Assembly: GCF_025643595.1 (NCBI RefSeq)
Contig: NZ_CP102826.1
Coordinates: forward strand, 2,790,001 to 2,854,000
Length of the DNA stretch: 64,000 nt
Direction: 5' to 3'
Source of the DNA: Saccharopolyspora rosea
GTDB taxonomy: Bacteria; Actinomycetota; Actinomycetes; Mycobacteriales; Pseudonocardiaceae
In this document: positions 28,394 to 36,911 of the stretch, in pieces
Numbering within the stretch: position 1 is the stretch's first letter
Layout: the number at the start of each line of letters is the position of its first letter
The notes under the pieces: model-generated
What the model was told of the DNA's origin: nothing
The model's database searches: none
The model's input: only the letters and a program-made list of their open reading frames with translations
Position numbers and translations under genes: made by a program

Positions 28394-29397
28394 AACTCCG
28401 CTGGCACACCGGAAAGCTGCGCCTGCTCGAACCGTTCCGCATCTCCCGCTCGGTGATGTCCGAACGCGACGTGGTCACGGTGGCCGTCGAGCACGACGGC
28501 GTCGTCGGGTACGGCGAGGTGGTCACGAGCGTCTACTACGGACTCGACCTGGCCCGCATCGACGCGGCGCTCACCGAAGTCCGGGATCTCCTCGCGCAGC
28601 ACCGCGAACCGGTTCTGGACCTGCCCGCGACACCCGCCGATCCCGGCGTGCGGGCCGCCGTCGACGCGGCGCTGCACGACCTGGTCGCCAAGCTGCGCGG
28701 CGTCGGAGTGCACGCGCTGCTGGCCACCGCGCCGTGGCGACCGGTCCCCACCGCCCGCACGATCGGCATCACCACGCCGGAACGGACCCGGCGGGCGGCG
28801 CGGGAACTGGCCGCGCGGGGCTTCACCGTCCTCAAGGTCAAAGTAGACGGATCCGACGGCGAACCCGACCGCGTCGCCGCGGTGCGGGAGGCCGCGCCGC
28901 ACGCCCGCCTGCTGCTGGACCCCAACGGCGCCTGGGAACCCGACCAGGCCGTCCGGATGCTGGCGGCGATGGCCGCCTCCGACGTCGAAGCGGTGGAACA
29001 GCCCACCCGGCCCGGCGACCCGGACGCCCTCGCCGAGGTCGCCGCCCGCTCGCCGGTCCCGGTGATCGCCGACGAGGACGCCGCCACCGCCTCCGACGTG
29101 CGCGCCCTCGGCGACCGGGTGCACGGCGTCAACGTCAAACTGCCCAAGTGCGGCGGGATCCGCGCCGCCCGGGAGATCATCGACACCGCGCGGGAACGCG
29201 GCCTCGACGTGATGCTGGGCTGCCTGGTGGCCAGCTCGCTGGGCATCGCCCCGGCCGTGCACCTGGCCGGCTTCGCCCGCTGGGTCGACCTCGACGGGCA
29301 CCTGCTGCTGGCGCACGACCCGTGGACCGGCATCGGCGGCGCCGACGGCGTGCTGCGGCTCAGCGGCGATCCGGGACTCGGGGTGCGGCCGACGTGA
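28390..29397 (+). CDS. Enolase-superfamily enzyme, dipeptide-epimerase-like (gene 4)
   Basis: A 335-residue MLE-subgroup enolase-superfamily protein. Visible catalytic parts: K149 and K151 (VLKVKVD), metal ligands D177 (LLDPNGAW), E203 (VEQP) and D228 (ADED), and the second base K250 in VNVKLPKCGG. The closest familiar group is L-Ala-D/L-Glu type dipeptide epimerases. It overlaps gene 3 by GTGA. In a pathway with an ATP-grasp ligase it could invert a stereocentre of an amino-acid or dipeptide-like intermediate. The activity (epimerase, racemase or dehydratase) cannot be fixed from sequence. Confidence 0.82.
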   Translation: MKLRWHTGKLRLLEPFRISRSVMSERDVVTVAVEHDGVVGYGEVVTSVYYGLDLARIDAALTEVRDLLAQHREPVLDLPATPADPGVRAAVDAALHDLVAKLRGVGVHALLATAPWRPVPTARTIGITTPERTRRAARELAARGFTVLKVKVDGSDGEPDRVAAVREAAPHARLLLDPNGAWEPDQAVRMLAAMAASDVEAVEQPTRPGDPDALAEVAARSPVPVIADEDAATASDVRALGDRVHGVNVKLPKCGGIRAAREIIDTARERGLDVMLGCLVASSLGIAPAVHLAGFARWVDLDGHLLLAHDPWTGIGGADGVLRLSGDPGLGVRPT

Positions 29398-30671
29398 GCA
29401 CCTGGCGGCTCATCCGCGGTTTCCCGGTGGCCGTGCAGGTGCTGCTGGTCAACCAGCTCGGCGTGAACACCGGGTTCTACCTGCTGATCCCGTACCTGTC
29501 CGGGTACCTCGGCCACGACCTCGGCCTGTCGGCGGCGGTGGTCGGCGTGGTCCTCGGGGTGCGCAACCTCTGCCAGCAGGGCCTGTTCCTGCTCGGCGGC
29601 ACCGCCGCCGACCGGCTCGGCGCGCGCGGCGTCATCATCGCCGGGTGCGCGTTGCGCACCGTCGGGTTCGGACTGTTCGCCGTCGGCACCGGTCTGCCGG
29701 TGCTGCTGCTCGCCTCGGTGCTCAGCGGTCTGGCGGGCGCGCTGTTCAACCCGGCGGTGCGCGCCTACCTCGCCCAGGAGGCCGCCGACCGGCGGGCGGA
29801 GGCGTTCTCGCTGTTCAACGTGTTCGCCAACACCGGAGCGCTGGTGGGACCGCTGCTGGGCAGCGCGCTGCTCGCGGTGGGCTTCCGGATGTCCGCGGTC
29901 GCCGCCGCGGTCGTCTTCGCGCTGCTGACCGCGGCCCAGATCGCGGTCCTGCCGGTGCGGCGGGTGCCCCGGCCGGAGACCACGGTGTTCGCCGACTGGC
30001 GCACGGTGCTCACCGACCGGCGCTTCCTGGCCTTCACCGCCGCGCTGACCGGCCTGTTCGCCCTGCAGAACCAGCTCTACCTGGTGCTGCCCATGCACGC
30101 CGAGCGCTTCACCGGCTCCTCGTCGGGCGTCGCGGCGATCTTCCTGGTGTCCACGGCGGCCAGTCTGGCGCTCCAGGTGCGGATGACCCGGCGGCTGCAA
30201 CACCGGTGGTCGCGCGGGCGCTCGATCGCGCTCGGGCTGGTGCTGGCGGGACTGGCGTTCGCGGTGCTGGCGGTGGCCGCCGCCGTCGTGCCCGACGCGC
30301 CGCCGACCGGGCCGGAGGCGGTGGTGCGGATGGTGCCGGTGCTGATCACCACGGCGCTGCTCGCGCTGGGGCTGATGATCGCCCAGCCGTTCGTCTACGA
30401 GCTGATCTCGTCCTACGGCCCCGACGGGCTGTCCGGGACGTACTTCGGGGTGTTCTACCTCGTCTCCGGGGTGGCCGTGGCGGCGGGCAACGCGGCGATC
30501 GGCTGGGTCAGCGACGTCGCGGCGCACCGCTGGCCCTGGCTGCCCGCCGCGCTGTGCGTCCTCATCGGACTGTCGTCGGCGCTCGGCGTGCACGCGCTGC
30601 GGCGGTCCGGAGGCGTCGGTCCGCGACCATCGACCACGGGAGATCCCTCTTGCACGGCAACAACTTCCTGA
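29394..30671 (+). CDS. MFS transporter, probable exporter (gene 5)
   Basis: A 425-residue major facilitator with about 12 membrane segments, a central charged loop (about 185-205, RRVPRPETTVFADWR) and the loop-2 motif GGTAADRLGARGV. Codon use is as in its neighbours. The GTG start overlaps gene 4 by GTGA. Placed between biosynthetic genes and an ABC importer, it most likely exports the product, as the MFS protein CntE does for staphylopine; this is by analogy of gene order. Confidence 0.87.
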   Translation: MSTWRLIRGFPVAVQVLLVNQLGVNTGFYLLIPYLSGYLGHDLGLSAAVVGVVLGVRNLCQQGLFLLGGTAADRLGARGVIIAGCALRTVGFGLFAVGTGLPVLLLASVLSGLAGALFNPAVRAYLAQEAADRRAEAFSLFNVFANTGALVGPLLGSALLAVGFRMSAVAAAVVFALLTAAQIAVLPVRRVPRPETTVFADWRTVLTDRRFLAFTAALTGLFALQNQLYLVLPMHAERFTGSSSGVAAIFLVSTAASLALQVRMTRRLQHRWSRGRSIALGLVLAGLAFAVLAVAAAVVPDAPPTGPEAVVRMVPVLITTALLALGLMIAQPFVYELISSYGPDGLSGTYFGVFYLVSGVAVAAGNAAIGWVSDVAAHRWPWLPAALCVLIGLSSALGVHALRRSGGVGPRPSTTGDPSCTATTS

Positions 30672-31468
30672 CCGACAACCCGGCGCTGTACGAACAGCGC
30701 TTCCCCGACCCCGACGCGCTGGCACCGCGCTTCGTCCACGAGCTGGTGGACCGCTGCGGCGGTGGCCGGGACCTGCTCGACATCGGCTGCGGCACGGGCC
30801 GCGACGCGCGCTGGTGGACCGCGCGGGGCTACCGCGTCACCGGGCTGGACACCTCGCCGGAGATGGTCCGCCACGCGCGCACGCACTGCCCGGCAGCGGA
30901 GTTCGTCCTCGCCGACATGCGCACCTTCCGGCTCGACCGGCGCTTCGACGTCATCACCTGCCTGGACAGCGCTTTCCTGTACTGCCACGGCAACGCGGAG
31001 CTGGACGCGTTCCTGACCCGCTGCCACGCCCACCTGCGCCCCGGCGGTCTGCTCGTCGCCGAGATGCGCAACGGCGCGTTCTTCCTCGGCAACACCGAAC
31101 TCCTCGACGGGGTGCAGGAGCGCACCGTCAGCTGGGAGGGCGTTGCCTACCGGTCCCGGACCCGGCTGTGGATCGACCACGCCGCGCAGCTGCTGCGCCG
31201 CGAACGCCGCTGGGACTGGCCCGGCCGGGACGAACCGCTGGTGCAGGAGTCGGCGTGGCGGCTGCTGTTCCCGCAGGAACTCCGCCGCATCGCCGAGCAG
31301 CACCACTTCGACGTCGTGGCGCTGTTCGACGGACCGGGGCCGCGCACCGAACCGCCGTGGCACCCGGGAGCGGTGCCCGGCGACCGGTTGTCCGGCGACC
31401 GCCTGCACCTGCTCGCCCGCCGCCGCGACCCGGAAACCCGGACGCCCGACCTCTCGGATGGGGAGTGA
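30650..31468 (+). CDS. Class I SAM-dependent methyltransferase (gene 6)
   Basis: A 272-residue methyltransferase with motif I LLDIGCGTGRDARWW (from residue 42), the acidic end of strand 2 (VTGLDTSPEMV), ADMRTFRLDRRFDVITCLDSAF (motif II region) and post-motif LRPGGLLVAEM. TTG 30650 is chosen: GGGAG lies seven bases upstream and the gene then overlaps the MFS gene by 22 bases, consistent with coupling. It probably N- or O-methylates a pathway intermediate; the acceptor is unknown. Confidence 0.85.
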   Translation: MHGNNFLTDNPALYEQRFPDPDALAPRFVHELVDRCGGGRDLLDIGCGTGRDARWWTARGYRVTGLDTSPEMVRHARTHCPAAEFVLADMRTFRLDRRFDVITCLDSAFLYCHGNAELDAFLTRCHAHLRPGGLLVAEMRNGAFFLGNTELLDGVQERTVSWEGVAYRSRTRLWIDHAAQLLRRERRWDWPGRDEPLVQESAWRLLFPQELRRIAEQHHFDVVALFDGPGPRTEPPWHPGAVPGDRLSGDRLHLLARRRDPETRTPDLSDGE

Positions 31469-31474
31469 TCGAGA

Positions 31475-33028
31475 ATGCGACCCGAACACCACCGCGGCCT
31501 GTCCCGCCGCGGCTTCCTCGGACTGACCGCCACGGCCGCCACCGCCGCCGCGCTGCCCGGCTGCGCCCGGGGCGGCGGCGCGGACGCGGGGCGGCCGCGT
31601 CCCGGCGGACGGCTGCGCGCCGCGTTCGCCGGCGGCGGCGCCGAGGAGGTCCTCGACCCGCACACCACCGACCTGTACGCGGAGATCGCGCGCGCCAAGG
31701 CGCTTTTCGACAAACTCGCCGACTACGGCTCGGACATGTCCCCGCGGCCCCGGCTGGCCGAGCGCTGGGAACCCGACCGCGAGCTGACGACCTGGCGGAT
31801 CACCCTGCGGCAGGCCGCGTTCCACGACGGCCGTCCGGTGCGTGCCGACGACGTGCTGTTCAGCTACGCGCGCATCCTGGAACCCGGCAGCAGCCGCCGC
31901 GCCAGGTCCAGCCTGTCCGCGATCGACCTGGCGGGCAGCCGCGCGGTCGACGACCGCACCGTCGAGTTCCGGTTGCGGTGGCCGTACGCCGACTTCCCGA
32001 ACGCGATGGCCACGCTGGGCGCCTACATCGTCCCCGAGGGCACCGCGGACTTCACCCGGCCGGTCGGTTCCGGCCCGTTCCGGTTCGTCTCCTTCGAACC
32101 GGGACGCTCGTTCCTGGCCGCCCGCAACCCCGACCACTGGGACGGCGCGCCGCACCTCGACGAGCTGGAGATCGTCGTCACCAACGACGAGGCGGCCCGG
32201 GTGAACGCGCTGCTGGGCGGGCAGGTCGACTACGCCCACGACCTGACCGCCACCACCGCCCGCACCTACGCCGACGGCGACCGGCTGCGCGTCCACCGGC
32301 TGCCGCTGAGCAACTTCCACGGACTGGTCATGAAGGTGGACCGCCCGCCGTTCGACCGGCCCGAACTGCGCCAGGCGCTGTTCCACCTCGTCGACCGCGA
32401 GGAACTGGTCCGCTCGGTGCTGCAGGGCACGGGTGAGGTCGCGAACGACCTGTACGGCAAGGGATTCCGCTACTACGCCGACGCGTTGCCGCAACGCACC
32501 CGCGACCTGGACCGGGCCCGAGCGCTGATCCGGCAGGCCGGTGCCGAGGGCCTGACCGTCGACCTGGACACCTCGGACAGCTCGCCGGGGCTCAAGGAAG
32601 CCGCGCTGGCCATCTCCGACCAGGCCCGGCAGGTGGGCATCCACCTCAACGTCCGGCTCGGCGACAAGGACACCTACTGGTCGGACATCTCCGAGCACGG
32701 CGTGCTCGCCAGTTACCGCTCGGGCGGGATGCCGCTGGAGTCGCACCTGTCGCAGCGGTTGCTGTCCACCTCGACGACCAACGCCTCGCACTGGCGCCGC
32801 CCGGACTTCGACGCGGTGTTCCGCGAACTCCAGTCCACGCAGGACGAAGCGGTCCGGGAACGGCTGTACTTCCGGTTGCAGGAACAGCTCTACCGGGAGG
32901 GCGGATTCCTGTGGTGGGGCGTGTCGGACTTCGTGGTCGCCTCGGCGCCCAACGTCGGCGGCGTCGACGACCGGGCGCCGGCGAACACCCTGGACTGGGC
33001 GCGGTTCGACGAGGTGTGGTTGGGGTGA
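31475..33028 (+). CDS. ABC importer substrate-binding lipoprotein, peptide/nickel (SBP_bac_5) family (gene 7)
   Basis: A 517-residue binding protein. The N-terminus has a Tat motif (SRRGFLG, residues 10-16) and a lipobox LPGC with C30, so it is predicted to be exported folded and lipid-anchored. The body has family-5 signatures: LAERWEPDRELTTWRITLRQ, FHDGRPVRADDVLFSY and GSGPFRFVSFEPG. Relatives bind peptides, nickel-chelates or opine metallophores (CntA, NikA). GGGGAG precedes ATG 31475, six bases after gene 6. Here it would recover the metal-loaded product. Confidence 0.88.
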   Translation: MRPEHHRGLSRRGFLGLTATAATAAALPGCARGGGADAGRPRPGGRLRAAFAGGGAEEVLDPHTTDLYAEIARAKALFDKLADYGSDMSPRPRLAERWEPDRELTTWRITLRQAAFHDGRPVRADDVLFSYARILEPGSSRRARSSLSAIDLAGSRAVDDRTVEFRLRWPYADFPNAMATLGAYIVPEGTADFTRPVGSGPFRFVSFEPGRSFLAARNPDHWDGAPHLDELEIVVTNDEAARVNALLGGQVDYAHDLTATTARTYADGDRLRVHRLPLSNFHGLVMKVDRPPFDRPELRQALFHLVDREELVRSVLQGTGEVANDLYGKGFRYYADALPQRTRDLDRARALIRQAGAEGLTVDLDTSDSSPGLKEAALAISDQARQVGIHLNVRLGDKDTYWSDISEHGVLASYRSGGMPLESHLSQRLLSTSTTNASHWRRPDFDAVFRELQSTQDEAVRERLYFRLQEQLYREGGFLWWGVSDFVVASAPNVGGVDDRAPANTLDWARFDEVWLG

Positions 33029-33972
33029 GCCTGCCGCGTTACGTCGCACGCCGCCTGCTGCTCGGCGCGGTGCAGATCGTGCTGGTGCTGTCCCTGGTGT
33101 TCGTGCTCACCGAAGCCCTGCCCGGGGACGCGGCGGTGACCATCGCCGGGGACAACCCGGACCCGGCGGTCATCGCCGCGCTGCGGCAGCGGCTCGGTCT
33201 GCAGCGACCCGCGTGGGAGCGGTTCGGCGAATGGCTGCTCGGCGCGCTGCACGGCGACTTCGGCCGGTCGCTGGTGGCGCCGCGCCCGGTGGCCGACATC
33301 ATCGCCTCGGCCGCCGGTCCCACGGCGCTGCTGGCGGCCCTCGCGGTGCTGCTGCTGGTGCCCGCGTCGGTGGGACTGGGCGTGCTGTCGGCGAGCCGGG
33401 AGGGCGGCCGCCTCGACCGGTTCGTCACCAGCAGCACGCTCGGGCTGTACTCGGCGCCGGAGTTCGCGGTGGGCGTGCTGGTGGTGACCGTGTTCGCGGT
33501 GCAGCTCGGCTGGTTCCCGCCCACCGCCGTCGGTTCGGGCTCGCTGCTGGCGCGGCCGGAGGTGCTCGTGCTGCCGGTGGTCGTGCTGCTGCTGCGGCCG
33601 GTCTGCTCGCTGAGCCGGCTGGTGCGGGCCGGGATGATCGACGCGCTGGCCTCCGACTACGTCCGGCACGCCCGCCGGGCCGGGCTCCCACCGGGACGCG
33701 TCCGGTTCGCGCACGCGCTGCCCAGCGCCCTCGCACCCGCGGTGCAGCAACTCGCGCGCACCGCGGACTGGCTGCTGGGCGGGGTGATCGTGGTGGAGGC
33801 GATCTTCGTCGTCCCGGGGCTGGGGACCACCCTGGTCGACGCGGTCTCGGCGCGCGATCTGCCGCTGGTGCAGGGGCTGTCGGTGCTGTTCGCCGCCACC
33901 ACGGTGCTGGTCAACCTGATCGCCGACATCGCGGCCCGGCTGCTGGCCCCGGCCTCGGAGGTGGGCCGATGA
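33025..33972 (+). CDS. ABC importer permease 1 (DppB/NikB-like, gene 8)
   Basis: A 315-residue inner-membrane permease with six predicted segments, the N-terminal RYVARRLLLGAVQIVLVLSLVF typical of DppB/NikB, and the EAA-like cytoplasmic loop DYVRHARRAGLPPGRVRFAHAL that contacts the ATPase. GTG overlaps the binding-protein stop. Pairs with the next gene to form the pore. Confidence 0.88.
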   Translation: MSLPRYVARRLLLGAVQIVLVLSLVFVLTEALPGDAAVTIAGDNPDPAVIAALRQRLGLQRPAWERFGEWLLGALHGDFGRSLVAPRPVADIIASAAGPTALLAALAVLLLVPASVGLGVLSASREGGRLDRFVTSSTLGLYSAPEFAVGVLVVTVFAVQLGWFPPTAVGSGSLLARPEVLVLPVVVLLLRPVCSLSRLVRAGMIDALASDYVRHARRAGLPPGRVRFAHALPSALAPAVQQLARTADWLLGGVIVVEAIFVVPGLGTTLVDAVSARDLPLVQGLSVLFAATTVLVNLIADIAARLLAPASEVGR

Positions 33973-34769
33973 CCCGGCACCCGCTGGCCAGGTACGCGGT
34001 GTCCGCGGTGCTCGTCGGCGTCCCGGTGCTGCTGGCCCTGGTCGGCCCGTTGTTCGCCGCGGACGGCACCGGCAAGGACGTCGCCTTCAGCACCGGCGCG
34101 GGGCACCCGTTCGGCACCGACTTCGTGGGACGGGACGTGTGGAACGAGGTGCTGCTCGGCGGTCGTTCGCTGGTGGTCACCGCCGTGTCGGCCACGGCGC
34201 TGACCTACCTCGCCGCGGTGCCGTGGGGCCTGCTGGCGGGCATGACCCGCAACCGGGTGCTGGACGAGGTGGTCATGCGCCCGTTGGACGTCGTGCTGGC
34301 GATCCCGTCGATGCTGCTCCTGCTGCTGCTCGCCTCGATCGCGCCCGACGTCCGGGTCCTGGTCGGCGTCGTCGCGCTGGTCAACCTCCCCGACGTCGTG
34401 CGGATCTGCCGCGCCGCGGCGCTGTCGTTGTCGGCCCGGCCCGCCGTGGAGGCGATGCGGTTGCAGGGGGAGAGCGGAGTCCACATCGGACTCACGTACG
34501 TGGCGCCCGCGATGCTGCGCACGCTGGCCGCCGACCTCGGCACCCGGTTCACCGGCGCGATCTACCTGGTCGCCTCGGCGAGCTTCCTCGGCGTGGGCAT
34601 CGCCCCGGGCGCCAGCGACTGGGCGGCCATGGTGGACCGCAACCGGACCGGGCTGTTCCTGCAACCGTGGGCGGTGGTGGTCCCGGCCGTGCTGGTGGTC
34701 ATGCTCTCGATCGGCGTCAACCTCGCCTTCGACCGCTGGCTGCACGACCGGGCGGGGGTGGCGCGATGA
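33969..34769 (+). CDS. ABC importer permease 2 (DppC/NikC-like, gene 9)
   Basis: A 266-residue permease with the DppC/NikC pattern: first membrane segment near residues 8-28, HPFGTDFVGRDVWNEVLLGG just outside the membrane, and the coupling loop EAMRLQGESGVHIGLTYVAPAM. ATG overlaps gene 8 by ATGA. It is slightly short for the family (about 280-300 aa), mainly at the N-terminus. Confidence 0.88.
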   Translation: MTRHPLARYAVSAVLVGVPVLLALVGPLFAADGTGKDVAFSTGAGHPFGTDFVGRDVWNEVLLGGRSLVVTAVSATALTYLAAVPWGLLAGMTRNRVLDEVVMRPLDVVLAIPSMLLLLLLASIAPDVRVLVGVVALVNLPDVVRICRAAALSLSARPAVEAMRLQGESGVHIGLTYVAPAMLRTLAADLGTRFTGAIYLVASASFLGVGIAPGASDWAAMVDRNRTGLFLQPWAVVVPAVLVVMLSIGVNLAFDRWLHDRAGVAR

Positions 34770-36298
34770 ACGCCGTCGACGTCCGGAACCTGACCGTGCG
34801 CCTCGGCGACCGCGAGCTCGTCGCCGACGTGTCGTTCTCCCTGCCCGCCGGGCAGGTGCTCGCGCTGGTCGGCGCGTCGGGCAGCGGCAAGACCACGACC
34901 GGGCTGGCCCTGCTCGGCGAGCACCCCGCGGGCGCGGTGGTCACCGGGGACCTGCGCGTCGCCGGGAACCCGGTCGCCGTCGGGCATCCCCCGCCAGCCG
35001 GGGCGGTCGGCCACGTCCCGCAGCACCCCTCGGCGGCGCTGAACCCGGTGCGCCGCGTCGGCTCGGTGCTGCGCGAACTGGCCCGGCAGCACGTCGGCAC
35101 CCGCGCCGCGGCGCGCGGCCGCGCCCTCGACGCCGCGCGCCGCGCGCGGTTCCCGGAGCGGTTGCTGCGCCGCTTCCCGCACCAGCTCTCCGGCGGGCAG
35201 CAGCAGCGCGTCGTGCTCGCGCACGCGCTCGTCTCCCGGCCGCACGTCGTGGTGGCCGACGAACCCACCACGGGCCAGGACGTCATCACCCGGCAGGAGA
35301 TCGCCGAGGAGCTGCGCCACGTGCGGGACCAGGGCGTCGCGGTGCTGCTGCTGACCCACGACCTGGAACTCGTCCGCGCGGTCGCCGACCGGGTCGCGGT
35401 GCTGCACGGCGGCGCGCTCGTCGAACAGGGCAGCACCGACCAGGTCCTCGACGCGCCCCGGCACGAGCACACCCGCCGGCTCGTGGAGTCCCGGCCGCTG
35501 CCGCGCACCGCGTTGTCCACATCGGACTCGGCGGTCGTCGCGGTGCGGGACCTGACGGCGGGCCACCGCCGGGTGGACGTGGTGCGCGACGTCTCGTGGG
35601 AGATCCCGGCCGGTGGAGTGGCGGTCGTGGTGGGCCGGTCCGGCAGCGGCAAGACGACCCTGGCCCGCTGCATCGCCGGCCTGCACCCGTTGCGCACCGG
35701 CGAGGTGCTGCTGGGCGGCGACCCGCTGCCACCCGGGCTGCGCCGCCGTTCCCGGCGGCAGCTGGCCCGGATCCAGTACGTGTTCCAGGACGCCCGCGCG
35801 TCGTTCGGCGAGTTCAACCCGGTGGTCGACCAGGTCGCGCGCACCGCGCAGCGGCTGCGCGGACTGGACCGCGCGGCCGCTCGCGACGAGGCGCTGGCCG
35901 CGCTCGCCCGGCTCGGCGTGCCGGAGCGGGTCGCGGCGCGGCCGCCGGGTTCGCTGTCCGGCGGCGAGTTGCGGCGCGCCGCGCTGGTGCGCGCCGTGCT
36001 GGCGCACCCCGAGGTGCTGATCTGCGACGAGATCACCTCGGGGTTGGACACCGTCAGCCGGGCGGCGCTGCTGCGCGTGCTCGACGACGTGCGGCGCGAC
36101 ACCGGGTGCGCGCTGGTCGTCATCACCCACGACCTCGCGGTCGCCGCGGACCTGGGTGGTGACGTGCTCATCGTCGACGAGGGCCGGGTCGTGGAGCGGG
36201 GCAGCGCGGAGGAAGTCCTCACCGCGCCCCGCCACCCGGCGTCCCGCGCGCTCGTCACCGCGGCGCGGGGCGGCGTCGAGATCCACCCGGCGAGCTAG
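34766..36298 (+). CDS. Fused double ABC ATPase (DppD-DppF-like, gene 10)
   Basis: A 510-residue protein holding two complete nucleotide-binding domains that are separate proteins in Nik/Dpp/Cnt systems. Domain 1 (about 1-240): Walker A GASGSGKTT, signature LSGGQQQR, Walker B VVVADEPTTG, switch LLLTHD. Domain 2 (about 255-505): GRSGSGKTT, LSGGELRR, LICDEITSG, VITHD. The join near residue 250 is a short linker. ATGA overlap with gene 9. It energises uptake through the two permeases, completing the importer. Confidence 0.9.
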   Translation: MNAVDVRNLTVRLGDRELVADVSFSLPAGQVLALVGASGSGKTTTGLALLGEHPAGAVVTGDLRVAGNPVAVGHPPPAGAVGHVPQHPSAALNPVRRVGSVLRELARQHVGTRAAARGRALDAARRARFPERLLRRFPHQLSGGQQQRVVLAHALVSRPHVVVADEPTTGQDVITRQEIAEELRHVRDQGVAVLLLTHDLELVRAVADRVAVLHGGALVEQGSTDQVLDAPRHEHTRRLVESRPLPRTALSTSDSAVVAVRDLTAGHRRVDVVRDVSWEIPAGGVAVVVGRSGSGKTTLARCIAGLHPLRTGEVLLGGDPLPPGLRRRSRRQLARIQYVFQDARASFGEFNPVVDQVARTAQRLRGLDRAAARDEALAALARLGVPERVAARPPGSLSGGELRRAALVRAVLAHPEVLICDEITSGLDTVSRAALLRVLDDVRRDTGCALVVITHDLAVAADLGGDVLIVDEGRVVERGSAEEVLTAPRHPASRALVTAARGGVEIHPAS

Positions 36299-36299
36299 T

Positions 36300-36314
36300 T
36301 GCGCATCATTTTCA
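36300..36314. promoter_or_regulatory. Second, weaker Zur-like box
   Basis: The minus strand reads TGAAAATGATGCGCA, 12 of 15 matches to TGAAAATGATTTTCA, in the 52-base gap between the ATPase gene and the GNAT gene. Its position, 36 bases before the GNAT start, suggests separate zinc control of that gene. Confidence 0.5.
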
Positions 36315-36350
36315 ATGAACTCGGGAAACACCGTCAGAAGGAGGAAGCAG

Positions 36351-36911
36351 TTGGCCCACCTGCCTGACCGCTCCGTCGGTCGCTACACCGTCCGGATCGC
36401 CGGGCGCGCCGATGCCGACGGGGCGCGCTCGGTCATCCTCGACACGTTCTACCGGGTGTTCGGGCACGGCTACGTGCCCCGCTGGCACGGCGACGTCATC
36501 GACATGGACCGCGCCTACTTCGACCACCCGCGCCAGGCGCTGTTCGTCGCCGCGCGCGGCGACGAGGTCGTCGGTACCGCGGCGGTGCGGGCCGAGGGGC
36601 CGCAGAGCCCGCCGCACCCGCGGTGGCTGGCCGAGCGCTACCCCTCCGGGACCACCGCGCAGATCTTCCGCGTCTACGTCCGCCCGGAGCACCGCCGCAA
36701 CGGGCTGGCCCGCGCACTCGTCGAGCTGGCGTGCGACTTCGTCGCGGTCACCCCGGGCTACGAGTCGATCTACCTGCACACCAACGCCTCGGTGGAAGGC
36801 GCCGAACCCTTCTGGCGCAGCGTCGCCAAGCAGATCCACGACGGCCGCGCCGATCCGGGGCACAGCCCCGCCGTGCACTTCGAGATCCCCGTCCCGGTGG
36901 TGTCCTATTAG
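36351..36911 (+). CDS. GNAT-family N-acetyltransferase
   Basis: A 186-residue acetyltransferase. Motif A is readable as FRVYVRPEHRRNGLARALVELA, where the acetyl-CoA pyrophosphate loop R-R-N-G-L-A lies; the N-terminal half (YTVRIAGRADADGARSVILDTFY) fits the fold. TTG 36351 is chosen because AAGGAGGAAG ends three bases upstream. It follows the importer operon behind its own Zur-like box. Possible roles are N-acylation of the metallophore, self-protection, or an unrelated zinc-responsive task. Confidence 0.8.
   Translation: MAHLPDRSVGRYTVRIAGRADADGARSVILDTFYRVFGHGYVPRWHGDVIDMDRAYFDHPRQALFVAARGDEVVGTAAVRAEGPQSPPHPRWLAERYPSGTTAQIFRVYVRPEHRRNGLARALVELACDFVAVTPGYESIYLHTNASVEGAEPFWRSVAKQIHDGRADPGHSPAVHFEIPVPVVSY

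Noticed and set aside
25273..36298. Metallophore cluster interpreted as a plain dipeptide uptake and use operon
   Set aside because: An MFS exporter, a methyltransferase and an SbnA-like synthase have no place in simple peptide use, and the Zur-like box indicates metal. Still the main alternative reading.
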